Assembly: GCA_038209965.1 (NCBI GenBank)
Contig: JBBQXF010000182.1
Coordinates: 1-5,772, forward strand
DNA: 5,772 nt
From: JALONO01 sp038209965
GTDB taxonomy: Bacteria; Bacteroidota; Bacteroidia; Cytophagales; Thermoflexibacteraceae
Reading direction: 5' to 3'
Positions 1 to 5,220 of this stretch are shown piece after piece. A program made the translations under genes and the position numbers. The notes beneath the pieces were generated by a model. The model made no database searches, was not told the origin of the DNA, and saw only the letters and a list, made by a program, of their open reading frames with translations. The first letter of the stretch is position 1. Every line of letters begins with the position of its first letter.

Positions 1-216
1 GTAGCACCGACAGATTATCAAAGTCCTGTGCCTATTCCATTTCTCACTGTTTCGGGTTGTTCTTTTCAATTTATTATTGGCGTAAAAGGTGGCGATGAGG
101 AAGGTTTAGCACTATTAGAAAAAACTAAAATTTGGCTCACATATGCCCTCACTAATCACGGCATTGGCGCAAAAACCGCCGTTGGCTATGGCTACTTGAC
201 CGCGCCGAAAACATAA
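1..216 (+). CDS. cmr6: Cmr6, type III-B CRISPR RAMP subunit (3' end only)
   Basis: The frame is open from the first base of the window and ends at TAA 214-216, giving the last 71 residues; the 5' part lies outside. Seen: a PIPFLTV strand near the beginning and a glycine-rich C-terminal motif, GIGAKTAVGYGYL. This is the typical ending of Cmr6-type RAMP proteins (a GIGAKT followed by GYG loop). Known for the family: Cmr6 caps the Cas7-like backbone of the Cmr effector, which binds crRNA and cleaves target RNA, while Cas10 makes cyclic oligoadenylate. A Cmr4 or Csm RAMP could end similarly, but the combination fits Cmr6 best. The coding sequence is visibly less GC-rich (75 of the first 180 bases by hand count) than the genes that follow. 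The next gene starts 4 bp after the stop, so co-transcription is likely. An internal ATG at 28 is not a plausible start because the RAMP frame continues upstream of it. Confidence 0.82.
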   Translation, partial: VAPTDYQSPVPIPFLTVSGCSFQFIIGVKGGDEEGLALLEKTKIWLTYALTNHGIGAKTAVGYGYLTAPKT

Positions 217-220
217 GCCC

Positions 221-730
221 ATGCAACACTACCTGGACCAATTGCTGGCTGACTTGGCCCAAGCGGCGGAGCAGCCGCTGCCAATTCCCGACTACAAACT
301 GCTGAACCCGGATTACCCGGCCCTGGAATACAAGCTGGACTATATAGTGGCTTGGGAAACTGCCCCCGACCTGCCGATGCCGGAGGCTTTTGGGTTGGCG
401 GCCGAGGCCCTGCCCCCGCCCGAAATGCTGACCGAGGCGCAAGCGGACCAGCTCAATGCGGCGGTTCTGAAGCTATGGGAGGTGAACAGCCTTTTCGCAG
501 TGCTGCCCGAAACGCGGCCCCCGCCGCTGGTGGTGTACCGCGAGCTGCGCCACAAATGGCTGCACGATACCATCCGGCTGCTGCCTGATGGCTGTTCGCA
601 CCTAGAATTTTGTGCCTACAATGTGTCGGAGTGCCCCTGGGGGCCGGAGTTTTGCAGTTGCCAGCATGATCCCGCCCTTCCTTACGACCTGGAAATACCC
701 AATCCCGAACCGGGCGAACTGCCCTTTTAG
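221..730 (+). CDS. Uncharacterised 169-aa CRISPR-linked protein with Cys-rich C-terminus
   Basis: I do not recognise a named family. The protein is acidic and proline-rich, with no signal peptide and no membrane segment. Residues 1-17 look helical (MQHYLDQLLADLAQAAE). The middle has a PPPEMLTEAQADQLNAA helix and a conserved-looking LWEVN segment, and the C-terminal third has YRELRHKWLHD. The tail contains four cysteines in a compact pattern (EFCAYNVSECPWGPEFCSCQ), which could bind a metal or form a structural knuckle. I recall small Bacteroidetes hypothetical proteins of similar length with a comparable CPFG-YC-C ending, but cannot verify homology here. It sits 4 bp after cmr6 and 4 bp before csx20, so it is almost certainly in the same operon. 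A role tied to the type III effector or its accessories is inferred from position only. Codon use is strongly GC-rich, which supports real coding. Confidence 0.8.
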   Translation: MQHYLDQLLADLAQAAEQPLPIPDYKLLNPDYPALEYKLDYIVAWETAPDLPMPEAFGLAAEALPPPEMLTEAQADQLNAAVLKLWEVNSLFAVLPETRPPPLVVYRELRHKWLHDTIRLLPDGCSHLEFCAYNVSECPWGPEFCSCQHDPALPYDLEIPNPEPGELPF

Positions 731-734
731 CTCC

Positions 735-1124
735 ATGCCGACGCTTTACCTACTCTTTTCGCACTCGCTCACGCCCGAGCAGGAGACCGATGCCCGCCAG
801 CATTTGGGGGTGGCGGCGTTGGTGGCCCTGCCCCCCGGGTTGCAGGCGTGGTTTGGGCAGGTGCCGCCCGAGCTGGAGGCCCTGACCGACTACGCCGCCC
901 CCTTCACCCAGTGGCTGGCCGAGCGGGCCGGGCCCACCGATTATGTGCTCTTGCAGGGCGATTTTGGGCTCACTTTCCACTTGGTGACGTGGTGCCTGCG
1001 CACGGGCCACGGGCAGCCGGTGTATGCCACCACCGCCCGGGTGCACACCGAAACGCGCCAGCCCGATGGCTCGGTGCTGGTGCAAAAAACGTTCCGCCAT
1101 GCCCGGTTTAGGAAATATGCCTGA
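735..1124 (+). CDS. csx20: Csx20-family CRISPR-associated protein, probable ring nuclease
   Basis: The 129-aa product begins MPTLYLLFSHSLTPEQ and carries three recognisable blocks: an N-terminal strand plus LTPEQ helix, a central VLLQGDFGLTF motif (about residues 71-81) followed by a helix and PVYATTAR, and a C-terminal FRHARFRKY. This is the pattern I associate with Csx20, a small CARF-related family confined to type III CRISPR loci. Csx20 has been reported, with Csx15 and Csx16, to act as a ring nuclease that degrades cyclic oligoadenylate and so turns off the effectors. The start at 735 is chosen because it lies 4 bp after the preceding stop and gives the family N-terminus; upstream ATGs in the same frame (such as 612) would overlap the preceding gene. 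The neighbours, a CARF-HEPN nuclease and a CARF transcription activator, are the kind of receptors such an enzyme would reset. Family call fairly firm; activity inferred. Confidence 0.78.
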   Translation: MPTLYLLFSHSLTPEQETDARQHLGVAALVALPPGLQAWFGQVPPELEALTDYAAPFTQWLAERAGPTDYVLLQGDFGLTFHLVTWCLRTGHGQPVYATTARVHTETRQPDGSVLVQKTFRHARFRKYA

Positions 1125-1148
1125 CCAAACCAGCGGAATTGCCAACAC

Positions 1149-1179
1149 TTGAACTTAAATTGTAATAAAAATAACTATT
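1149..1179 (+). promoter_or_regulatory. Weak candidate housekeeping promoter before csx1
   Basis: The 74-bp gap 1125-1198 is markedly more AT-rich than the flanking genes. It contains TTG (1149-1151), a 20-bp spacer and TAACTATT (1172-1179), a partial match to the Bacteroidota -33/-7 pattern TTG...TAnnTTTG (6 of 8 in the -7 box). Initiation would fall about 15 bp before the csx1 ATG. There is no clear ribosome binding site. This may give csx1 and the activator a transcription unit separate from the cmr operon, but the match is modest and transcription could simply read through. Confidence 0.22.
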
Positions 1180-1198
1180 CTCTATCCGTTTATTTGTC

Positions 1199-2530
1199 AT
1201 GAACCCCATCAAACCACCTCGCCGGGTATTACTTTCCTTTCTGGGCACCACCAACTACGAAGAGTGTGTCTATTATTTCAATAATGACCGCAACCAATCC
1301 TACGGCGTGGATCGGTTTGTGCAAAACAGCATTTTCAAGCACCTGTGCAAGGATTGGTCGGCGGAGGACAAGTATTTCGTATTTTTGACCGATCAGGCCG
1401 AGCCGGCCAATTGGAATGACGACATATACAAAGACAAGTTGGGCTTGCAACAAACGCTGGCCGTCAATCGATTCAAAGTGGTGCCCACTGCGATATCGGC
1501 GGTGCCAGACGGCTTTAACGAAAGTCAGATCTGGCAGGTATTCCAGCGCGTGTTTGATGAGCTGAAAGAGGGGGATCAAGTGTGGCTCGATATTACACAC
1601 GGTTTCCGTTCGCTGCCGTTGCTGGCGGCGGTACTGACCAACTACGCGCGGTTCCTGAAAAACATTGTCATTCAAAAGATTTATTACGGGGTGTTTGAAT
1701 CGCTGGGCCCGGTTCATCAAGTCAAGAAAGATTTCCCCAACCCGGCCGATCGGTGGGTACCGGTGCTCGACCTCACCGCTTTTTCCCAATTACAGGACTG
1801 GACCAGCGCGGCCAATGAGTTTGTGACTTTGGGTAACTCAGCAAAACTTTCGGTTCTGACCAAGGACGTACCTTCGCTCCAAGGGTTAAATACTCACCTG
1901 ACGAAGCTTACTCGTGGTTTTGGTACTTCTCGGGGTGGAGACCTGATTAGTGGTAAGTTGTTTGCAAATTTTCGGAAAGAACTGGCTGGAGCCGGAAAAA
2001 AAACAAGTCTGCCCGCCTTGAAGCCGCTTCTGGAGGTGGCAGCTAAAAAAATCGATTCTTTTGTCACCCAGCCCAAAGGATACCAAGATAGGGCGAAAAA
2101 TACTTTCAGTGCTATTCGCTGGTGCATAGATCATCAGTTGACCCAGCAGGGCTTTACCTTGCTCCAAGAGGGGGTGATCACGCTAGTAGTACTCCAAATG
2201 GGTGGTCAATATAGCGATCCAAATTTGCGCCAATGGGTAAAGGTAGGTTTCAATGTAGCTAATCTACCTGAAAAAAGCTGGCTACACGAGGCCAAAAACG
2301 ACCCTGAAAAGGCAAAAAAATTACTCAAGGACTTTCCTATTTTTAAAGCACAAACCAAGAATTTTTCCGACCTAACCGGACTACGCAACGACCTAAACCA
2401 TGCAGGCTACTTAAAAAGCGCGGGGAATGCCAAAAATTTTGCTAATCGCCTTCACACTCTTACCGAAATTTTTGAGCAGGAACTGGATCCCAAACCAGAA
2501 ATCGGGGACGGAGTGCCCAAAAATGAATAG
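1199..2530 (+). CDS. csx1: Csx1/Csx2 (TM1812-family) CARF-HEPN ribonuclease
   Basis: 443 aa, a usual length for this family. Residues 8-17 form the first CARF strand (RRVLLSFLGT), and VWLDITHGFRSLPLLAA (about 128-144) contains the DxTHG motif (131-135) that defines the TM1812/Csx2 group. This is followed by the IYYGVFE strand (161-167) and a VPVLDLTAF segment. The C-terminal half is helical and ends in a HEPN domain with the catalytic RX4H pair in LRNDLNHAGY (R396, H401). Known for the family: cyclic oligoadenylate made by Cas10 binds the CARF dimer and activates the HEPN site, which cuts single-stranded RNA non-specifically. All key residues are present, so the enzyme should be active. The ATG at 1199 directly follows the AT-rich gap and gives the CARF strand close to the N-terminus. 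GC content falls towards the 3' half, without a frame break. The CARF-activator gene starts 24 bp after the stop and is probably co-transcribed. Confidence 0.9.
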   Translation: MNPIKPPRRVLLSFLGTTNYEECVYYFNNDRNQSYGVDRFVQNSIFKHLCKDWSAEDKYFVFLTDQAEPANWNDDIYKDKLGLQQTLAVNRFKVVPTAISAVPDGFNESQIWQVFQRVFDELKEGDQVWLDITHGFRSLPLLAAVLTNYARFLKNIVIQKIYYGVFESLGPVHQVKKDFPNPADRWVPVLDLTAFSQLQDWTSAANEFVTLGNSAKLSVLTKDVPSLQGLNTHLTKLTRGFGTSRGGDLISGKLFANFRKELAGAGKKTSLPALKPLLEVAAKKIDSFVTQPKGYQDRAKNTFSAIRWCIDHQLTQQGFTLLQEGVITLVVLQMGGQYSDPNLRQWVKVGFNVANLPEKSWLHEAKNDPEKAKKLLKDFPIFKAQTKNFSDLTGLRNDLNHAGYLKSAGNAKNFANRLHTLTEIFEQELDPKPEIGDGVPKNE

Positions 2531-2554
2531 CCAACTGCCTAGCTACCACCCATC

Positions 2555-4093
2555 ATGTCACATATCCTACTTTCTTGGCTCGATCCCCTGGCTGACTTCC
2601 ACCAAACGGCCAATGAAACCGATCGGGCTCCCCGTGTGCGCGACGACGGCCCCAACTACCTGCTCCACGCCCACCACTACCACCCCCAGGGCTATGAACG
2701 CCACGTGCTGCTCTACTCCGAGCCGGTGGGCACGCACCATAAATACGGTGATGCCTTTGCCAAGCGCATTAAACGGGAATTTTCGCGCAATCAACTGACA
2801 GTGGAGCACATGGCCCTAAAATCGCCCAGCGACCTGAGCGAGGTGAAATCGCAAGTGGCTGCACTGCTCACCCGGTTGGCCAGCCAAGGGGCCAGCCAAC
2901 TGGATTTGTACTTTTCCACGGGCACGGCGGCCATGATCCTGGGCTGGTACATTTGCCACGAAATGCTCAAACTGCCCACTCGGCTCATCACTTTTGCCCC
3001 GCCCAAGTTTGGCTACTATCAAGAAAGCCCCGTCTTGATCGAGGTGCGGGTGGATCAGTCGCCATTGCCGCTGGCCGCCACCATCCGCCAGCAGGCAGTG
3101 GACAACCCGGTGCCCCACGAAGGCCCGATCCTGACGGGGGCCACTACGGCGGTGTACGAACAAGCTACCGATGTGGCCGCGGCCGACTGCCGGGTGATCA
3201 TCTACGGCGAAACGGGCACAGGCAAGGAGTTGCTGGCCCGGCACATCCACAATAATTCCAGTCGCAAAGACAAACCATTTGTCGCCCTCAACTGCGGGGC
3301 CTTGGCCAAGGGCACACTCGAGGCCCAGCTCTTCGGCTACAAAAAAGGGGCTTTTACCGGGGCCGAGGAAAACTCCAAGGGGCTTTTTGAACAGGCCAAC
3401 GGCGGCACGCTGCTGCTGGACGAGATCGGCGAGATCAGCCCCGAAATGCAAGTGGCCCTGCTCCGGGTGCTGCAAGAGCGCAAAGTGCGCCGGCTCCAAG
3501 ACGATGTGGAAACCCCGGTGGATGTGCGCGTGATCGCGGCCACCCACCGCGACTTGCTAAAGGAAGCCAAACTGGGCAACTTCCGCATCGATCTGTTCTA
3601 TCGGCTGGCCATTATCGAGCTCTACCTGCCCCCCATGTGCCAGTATGCACCCGCCGATCGCCAATTTATGCTGGAAAAGCTGCTGGCCAAAGGGGCCGAG
3701 TTGTACAACCACCCCCCTATGACATTGGCCCCCGATGCGCTCGCCTACCTGTTGGCCTATCCCTATTACGGGAACATCCGCGAAATGGAAGGGGTGGTCG
3801 CCAGTATTTACGTGCTGGCCGGCCGAACGTCGATCATCGACTTGGCCATTCTGAGGCAAACGGGCATTTGCACCAACTTGGAGCGGCGCCGGGACGCTTT
3901 CGAAGCAGTGCCCGATCTGTCGCCCCGCCAAGCGGCCGAGCGCGACGCGGTGATCCAAGCCCTGCGCACCGCCACAACCCTGAAAGAAGCCGCCGACCAA
4001 CTGGACATGGGCAGTGTGAACACCCTTAAAGCCCGGATCAAAGAACTGGGACTGCCCAAGGAACAGTTCCCCAACATCCGCTGGCGGAGCTAG
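2555..4093 (+). CDS. CARF-like sensor fused to sigma-54 activator (AAA+ and Fis-type HTH)
   Basis: 512 aa in three parts. Residues 1-165 are a sensor with a first strand HILLSWLDP and a later LYFSTGTAAMILGWY (118-132), resembling the nucleotide-binding TGGT-like loop of CARF domains; the layout recalls RtcR, whose sensor is also CARF-related. Residues 188-425 are a sigma-54 AAA+ ATPase: Walker A GETGTGKE (218-225), GAFTGA loop (265-270) for sigma-54 contact, Walker B LLLDEIGE (286-293), sensor I VIAATHRDL, arginine-finger region FRIDLFYRL (343-351) and sensor II GNIREME (406-412). Residues 473-499 (TLKEAADQLDMGSVNTLKARI) form a Fis-type helix-turn-helix. No receiver or GAF domain is present. 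The usual RER-ED stretch after LPP (358-360) reads CQYAPAD. Such proteins hydrolyse ATP to open RNA polymerase-sigma-54 complexes at -24/-12 promoters. Inferred role: transcription activation in response to cyclic oligoadenylate or another RNA-derived ligand. An RtcR-like response to RNA ends is the alternative, but no rtcA or rtcB is seen nearby. Confidence 0.9.
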   Translation: MSHILLSWLDPLADFHQTANETDRAPRVRDDGPNYLLHAHHYHPQGYERHVLLYSEPVGTHHKYGDAFAKRIKREFSRNQLTVEHMALKSPSDLSEVKSQVAALLTRLASQGASQLDLYFSTGTAAMILGWYICHEMLKLPTRLITFAPPKFGYYQESPVLIEVRVDQSPLPLAATIRQQAVDNPVPHEGPILTGATTAVYEQATDVAAADCRVIIYGETGTGKELLARHIHNNSSRKDKPFVALNCGALAKGTLEAQLFGYKKGAFTGAEENSKGLFEQANGGTLLLDEIGEISPEMQVALLRVLQERKVRRLQDDVETPVDVRVIAATHRDLLKEAKLGNFRIDLFYRLAIIELYLPPMCQYAPADRQFMLEKLLAKGAELYNHPPMTLAPDALAYLLAYPYYGNIREMEGVVASIYVLAGRTSIIDLAILRQTGICTNLERRRDAFEAVPDLSPRQAAERDAVIQALRTATTLKEAADQLDMGSVNTLKARIKELGLPKEQFPNIRWRS

Positions 4094-4114
4094 GGTGGCG
4101 CGCAGTTTTGTCCA

Positions 4115-4139
4115 CCAGACCGATTGGTGCACAGTCTGG
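4115..4139. repeat. Inverted repeat CCAGAC-N13-GTCTGG
   Basis: Two perfect 6-bp arms, 4115-4120 and 4134-4139. They lie about 120 bp upstream of the candidate -24 element, the distance at which sigma-54 activators usually bind enhancer-like sites. An alternative small hairpin (CACCA 4113-4117 with TGGTG 4125-4129) overlaps it. Binding by the adjacent Fis-type helix-turn-helix protein is a guess. Confidence 0.35.
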
Positions 4140-4160
4140 CCGACGGTCACTTTTTGCGCT

Positions 4161-4189
4161 CCAGCGACCAGAAACTGACGGGCCGCTGG
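4161..4189. repeat. Inverted repeat CCAGCG-N17-CGCTGG
   Basis: Two perfect 6-bp arms, 4161-4166 and 4184-4189. They share the CCAG...CTGG outer bases with the dyad 46 bp upstream but have a different spacer, so these may or may not be paired sites for one protein. It could also be an incidental feature of GC-rich sequence. Confidence 0.28.
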
Positions 4190-4220
4190 GTTCTCCTTCG
4201 GTAAAGTATACCAGTCAACT

Positions 4221-4257
4221 ATTTGCTAATCAAATGCTTACGAATTAATTGGCAAAT
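4221..4257. repeat. 10-bp inverted repeat abutting the candidate -24 box
   Basis: ATTTGCTAAT (4221-4230) and ATTGGCAAAT (4248-4257) are inverse complements with one mismatch in ten and a 17-bp spacer. The right arm ends one base before the TGG of the candidate sigma-54 promoter. A shorter perfect dyad (ATTTG 4221-4225, CAAAT 4231-4235) is nested in it. It may be a regulator-binding site or an RNA hairpin; no T run follows, so it is unlikely to be an intrinsic terminator. Confidence 0.4.
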
Positions 4258-4273
4258 TGGCCCGCTGCTTGTT
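4258..4273 (+). promoter_or_regulatory. Candidate sigma-54 (-24/-12) promoter
   Basis: TGGCCCG-CTGC-TTGTT compares with the sigma-54 consensus TGGCACG-N4-TTGCA. The GG (4259-4260) and the -12 G (4271) have the required spacing of 12 bp between first Gs. Mismatches are C for A at the fifth base, T for C after the -12 G and T for A at the last base. Initiation would be near 4283, about 90 bp before the ATG at 4374. It is the best such match I found in the non-coding parts of the window by eye. The TATATTCG at 4275-4282 partly resembles a Bacteroidota -7 box, but its TTG partner is only 15 bp upstream, shorter than usual, so a housekeeping promoter is the rival reading. Confidence 0.42.
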
Positions 4274-4310
4274 TTATATTCGGCACTGACAGCAACCCGG
4301 CAAGCGGGCC
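4259..4310. repeat. GC-rich dyad spanning the promoter and leader
   Basis: GGCCCGC (4259-4265) and GCGGGCC (4304-4310) are perfect 7-bp inverse complements 38 bp apart. A smaller hairpin, CCCG (4296-4299) with CGGG (4305-4308), competes with it. In a transcript reading through from upstream the long arms could pair; in a transcript starting near 4283 only the small hairpin would form. No T run follows, so this is not a standard terminator. Confidence 0.35.
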
Positions 4311-4373
4311 TTGAACTGTGGGTGGCCGATGCCGAAAAGCCAATGAGTAGGCAAAAATGCTAAATCAACTACA

Positions 4374-4814
4374 ATGAAAAAATTGATATTATTCGGGTTC
4401 CTGCTGACAAGTTCGTTGGCTTTTGCACAATTGAAAAAAGACGGCACGCCTGATTTGCGCTTTAAGGCAAACCAACAAACGTCTGGTCTGTTCAACACTG
4501 CTCCCACGTACAATTATGGGACAACCAACACTGATACAAGGTATCAAAATGGTTACCTAAAAAGCGATGGCACTGTGGTGGAAGGACATTTCAAAACGAA
4601 TAACAACAGTACCAATTGGGATAATTTTTCTACTACTCCCAACTCAAACCCTTACAATGGCAACGTGGGTAGTAAGGCCAAAGATTACTCATCCGATGCC
4701 AATAATTATGGGCAAGGCCAAACTATCCAAACCGGATCAAAGGGTGGCCAATATTACATCAACAGCAATGGGAACAAATCGTATGTGCCCAAACGGGTTG
4801 GCAATGGTTATTGA
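4374..4814 (+). CDS. Secreted 146-aa protein with PBCV basic adaptor-like C-terminus
   Basis: Residues 1-18 are a clear Sec signal peptide: KK, a hydrophobic core (LILFGFLLTSSLAFA) and an AFA|Q cleavage site. The mature protein starts with LKKDGTPDLRFKAN (20-33), a motif I associate with small secreted Bacteroidota proteins. A NGYLKSDGTVVEGHFKTN segment (59-76) and a DNFSTTPNSNPYNGNVGSK segment (83-101) follow, a pattern also seen in short exported or surface proteins of this group. The C-terminus, TGSKGGQYYINSNGNKSYV (120-138), resembles the PBCV-specific basic adaptor motif (PF08789-like), a short module often placed at protein ends. There are no cysteines and no membrane segment after the signal peptide, so the protein is probably periplasmic or exported. 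Function unknown. The gene follows the candidate -24/-12 promoter and precedes a DUF1508 gene by 18 bp. A link to the CRISPR genes is positional only; it may equally be an ordinary chromosomal flank. Confidence 0.85.
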   Translation: MKKLILFGFLLTSSLAFAQLKKDGTPDLRFKANQQTSGLFNTAPTYNYGTTNTDTRYQNGYLKSDGTVVEGHFKTNNNSTNWDNFSTTPNSNPYNGNVGSKAKDYSSDANNYGQGQTIQTGSKGGQYYINSNGNKSYVPKRVGNGY

Positions 4815-4832
4815 TCCAACACCCACCGCCAG

Positions 4833-4988
4833 ATGAATGACAAATGGGAGTTTTATCAGGACATAAGGCGATTGTGGTATTGGCGCCAAACGGCCCCGAA
4901 CGGGAAATTTATCGGGGCTAGTTCGCAAGGATATGCAAATAAAGCTGATTGTTTGGTGAATGCCATCCGCAACGGTTGGAAGGGATGA
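4833..4988 (+). CDS. 51-aa DUF1508/YegP-like single-repeat protein
   Basis: Starting at ATG 4833 and ending at TGA 4986-4988, the product reads MNDKWEFYQDIRR, then LWYWRQTAPNGKFIGASSQG, then YANKADCLVNAIRNGWKG. This matches the core of a DUF1508 (YegP-like, PF07411) repeat: a WEFY strand, a W-W-R pair of strands, NGK-IG-SSQGY, and the helix beginning NKADC. Family proteins often carry two repeats; this one has one. The function of the family is not established. The gene starts 18 bp after the secreted-protein stop and is closed by a strong terminator, so the two probably form a two-gene operon. There is no signal peptide, so the product is expected in the cytoplasm. Overlapping longer frames on both strands lack recognisable motifs. 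Confidence 0.85.
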   Translation: MNDKWEFYQDIRRLWYWRQTAPNGKFIGASSQGYANKADCLVNAIRNGWKG

Positions 4989-4994
4989 TCGGTC

Positions 4995-5028
4995 GGTCGG
5001 GCACAGCGAATGTGCCCGGCCTTTTTTT
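4995..5028 (+). terminator. Strong intrinsic terminator
   Basis: CGGGCACA (4998-5005) pairs perfectly with TGTGCCCG (5011-5018) around a GCGAA loop. The stem can extend by three pairs (GGT with GCC, one of them G-T), giving 11 pairs, and is followed by seven Ts (5022-5028). It begins 6 bp after the DUF1508 stop and should end the operon on the + strand. Confidence 0.9.
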
Positions 5029-5220
5029 GGCCAAAACCCAATTTGCATTGGTTCCAAAAATAAAAGTGGGGTGGGCAATTGTACTCAAAAAATGGGACTA
5101 TTTCCGGTTACGCAAAAGTCTGGGTGGGGGTAATTATAATAGAAAATAAAGTAGTCGTAACACCTTTTGGGGGGTTTGCGCAAGGTCGCGACCTTTCTTT
5201 GAATCCGCCGTGGAACCGGG
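5029..5220. other. Non-coding stretch without a supportable gene
   Basis: I see no credible coding frame on either strand. A minus-strand frame over 5085-5285 is basic and low in complexity, with no recognisable motif. G runs (GTGGGGTGGG at 5067, GGTGGGGG at 5123) and an AT-rich tract (about 5131-5151) are present. The only structured element is the 14-bp palindrome listed separately. Confidence 0.5.
5182..5195. repeat. Perfect 14-bp palindrome AAGGTCGCGACCTT
   Basis: Each half is AAGGTCG. It is followed by TCTTT and lies 25 bp upstream of a small open frame. As RNA it would make a 5-bp stem with a CGCG loop and a weak T-rich tail. It could be an operator for a dimeric regulator or a weak terminator. 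Confidence 0.3.

Larger units (their letters stand above)
4094..4373. other. 280-bp intergenic region with dyads and candidate promoter
   Basis: No convincing gene lies here. The first 108 bases are still GC-rich and stay open in the frame of the upstream gene as far as TAA 4202-4204. The rest is AT-rich. It holds three separate inverted repeats, a -24/-12-like element and a further dyad that spans that element; each is listed on its own. No strong intrinsic terminator with a long T run follows the activator gene, so some read-through into the secreted-protein gene is possible. Confidence 0.7.

Noticed and set aside
612..734. N-terminal extension of the Csx20-like protein from an upstream ATG at 612
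   Set aside because: It would overlap the preceding gene by more than 100 bp, and the family N-terminus (LYLLFSHSLTPEQ) begins right after ATG 735.
2816..3547. Long minus-strand open frame of 243 codons opposite the CARF activator
   Set aside because: It mirrors a GC-rich coding region on the other strand and has no recognisable motif; the + strand frame has every sigma-54 activator motif in order.
3557..4150. Minus-strand open frame of 197 codons over the end of the activator gene
   Set aside because: It is a codon-bias shadow of the helix-turn-helix end of the activator; its peptide resembles no family.
4247..4261. AATTGGC repeated 8 bp apart as two alternative sigma-54 -24 boxes
   Set aside because: Only the second TGGC has a suitable TTG at the -12 distance; the first has CCG there.
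5029..5049. TTGGCC...TTTGCA after the terminator as a second sigma-54 promoter
   Set aside because: The spacing between the GG and the TTGC element is 16 bp instead of 12, and the TTGGCC belongs to the sequence just after the terminator.
4949..5149. 66-codon + strand frame crossing the terminator
   Set aside because: It overlaps the DUF1508 gene in another frame and runs through a strong hairpin terminator.
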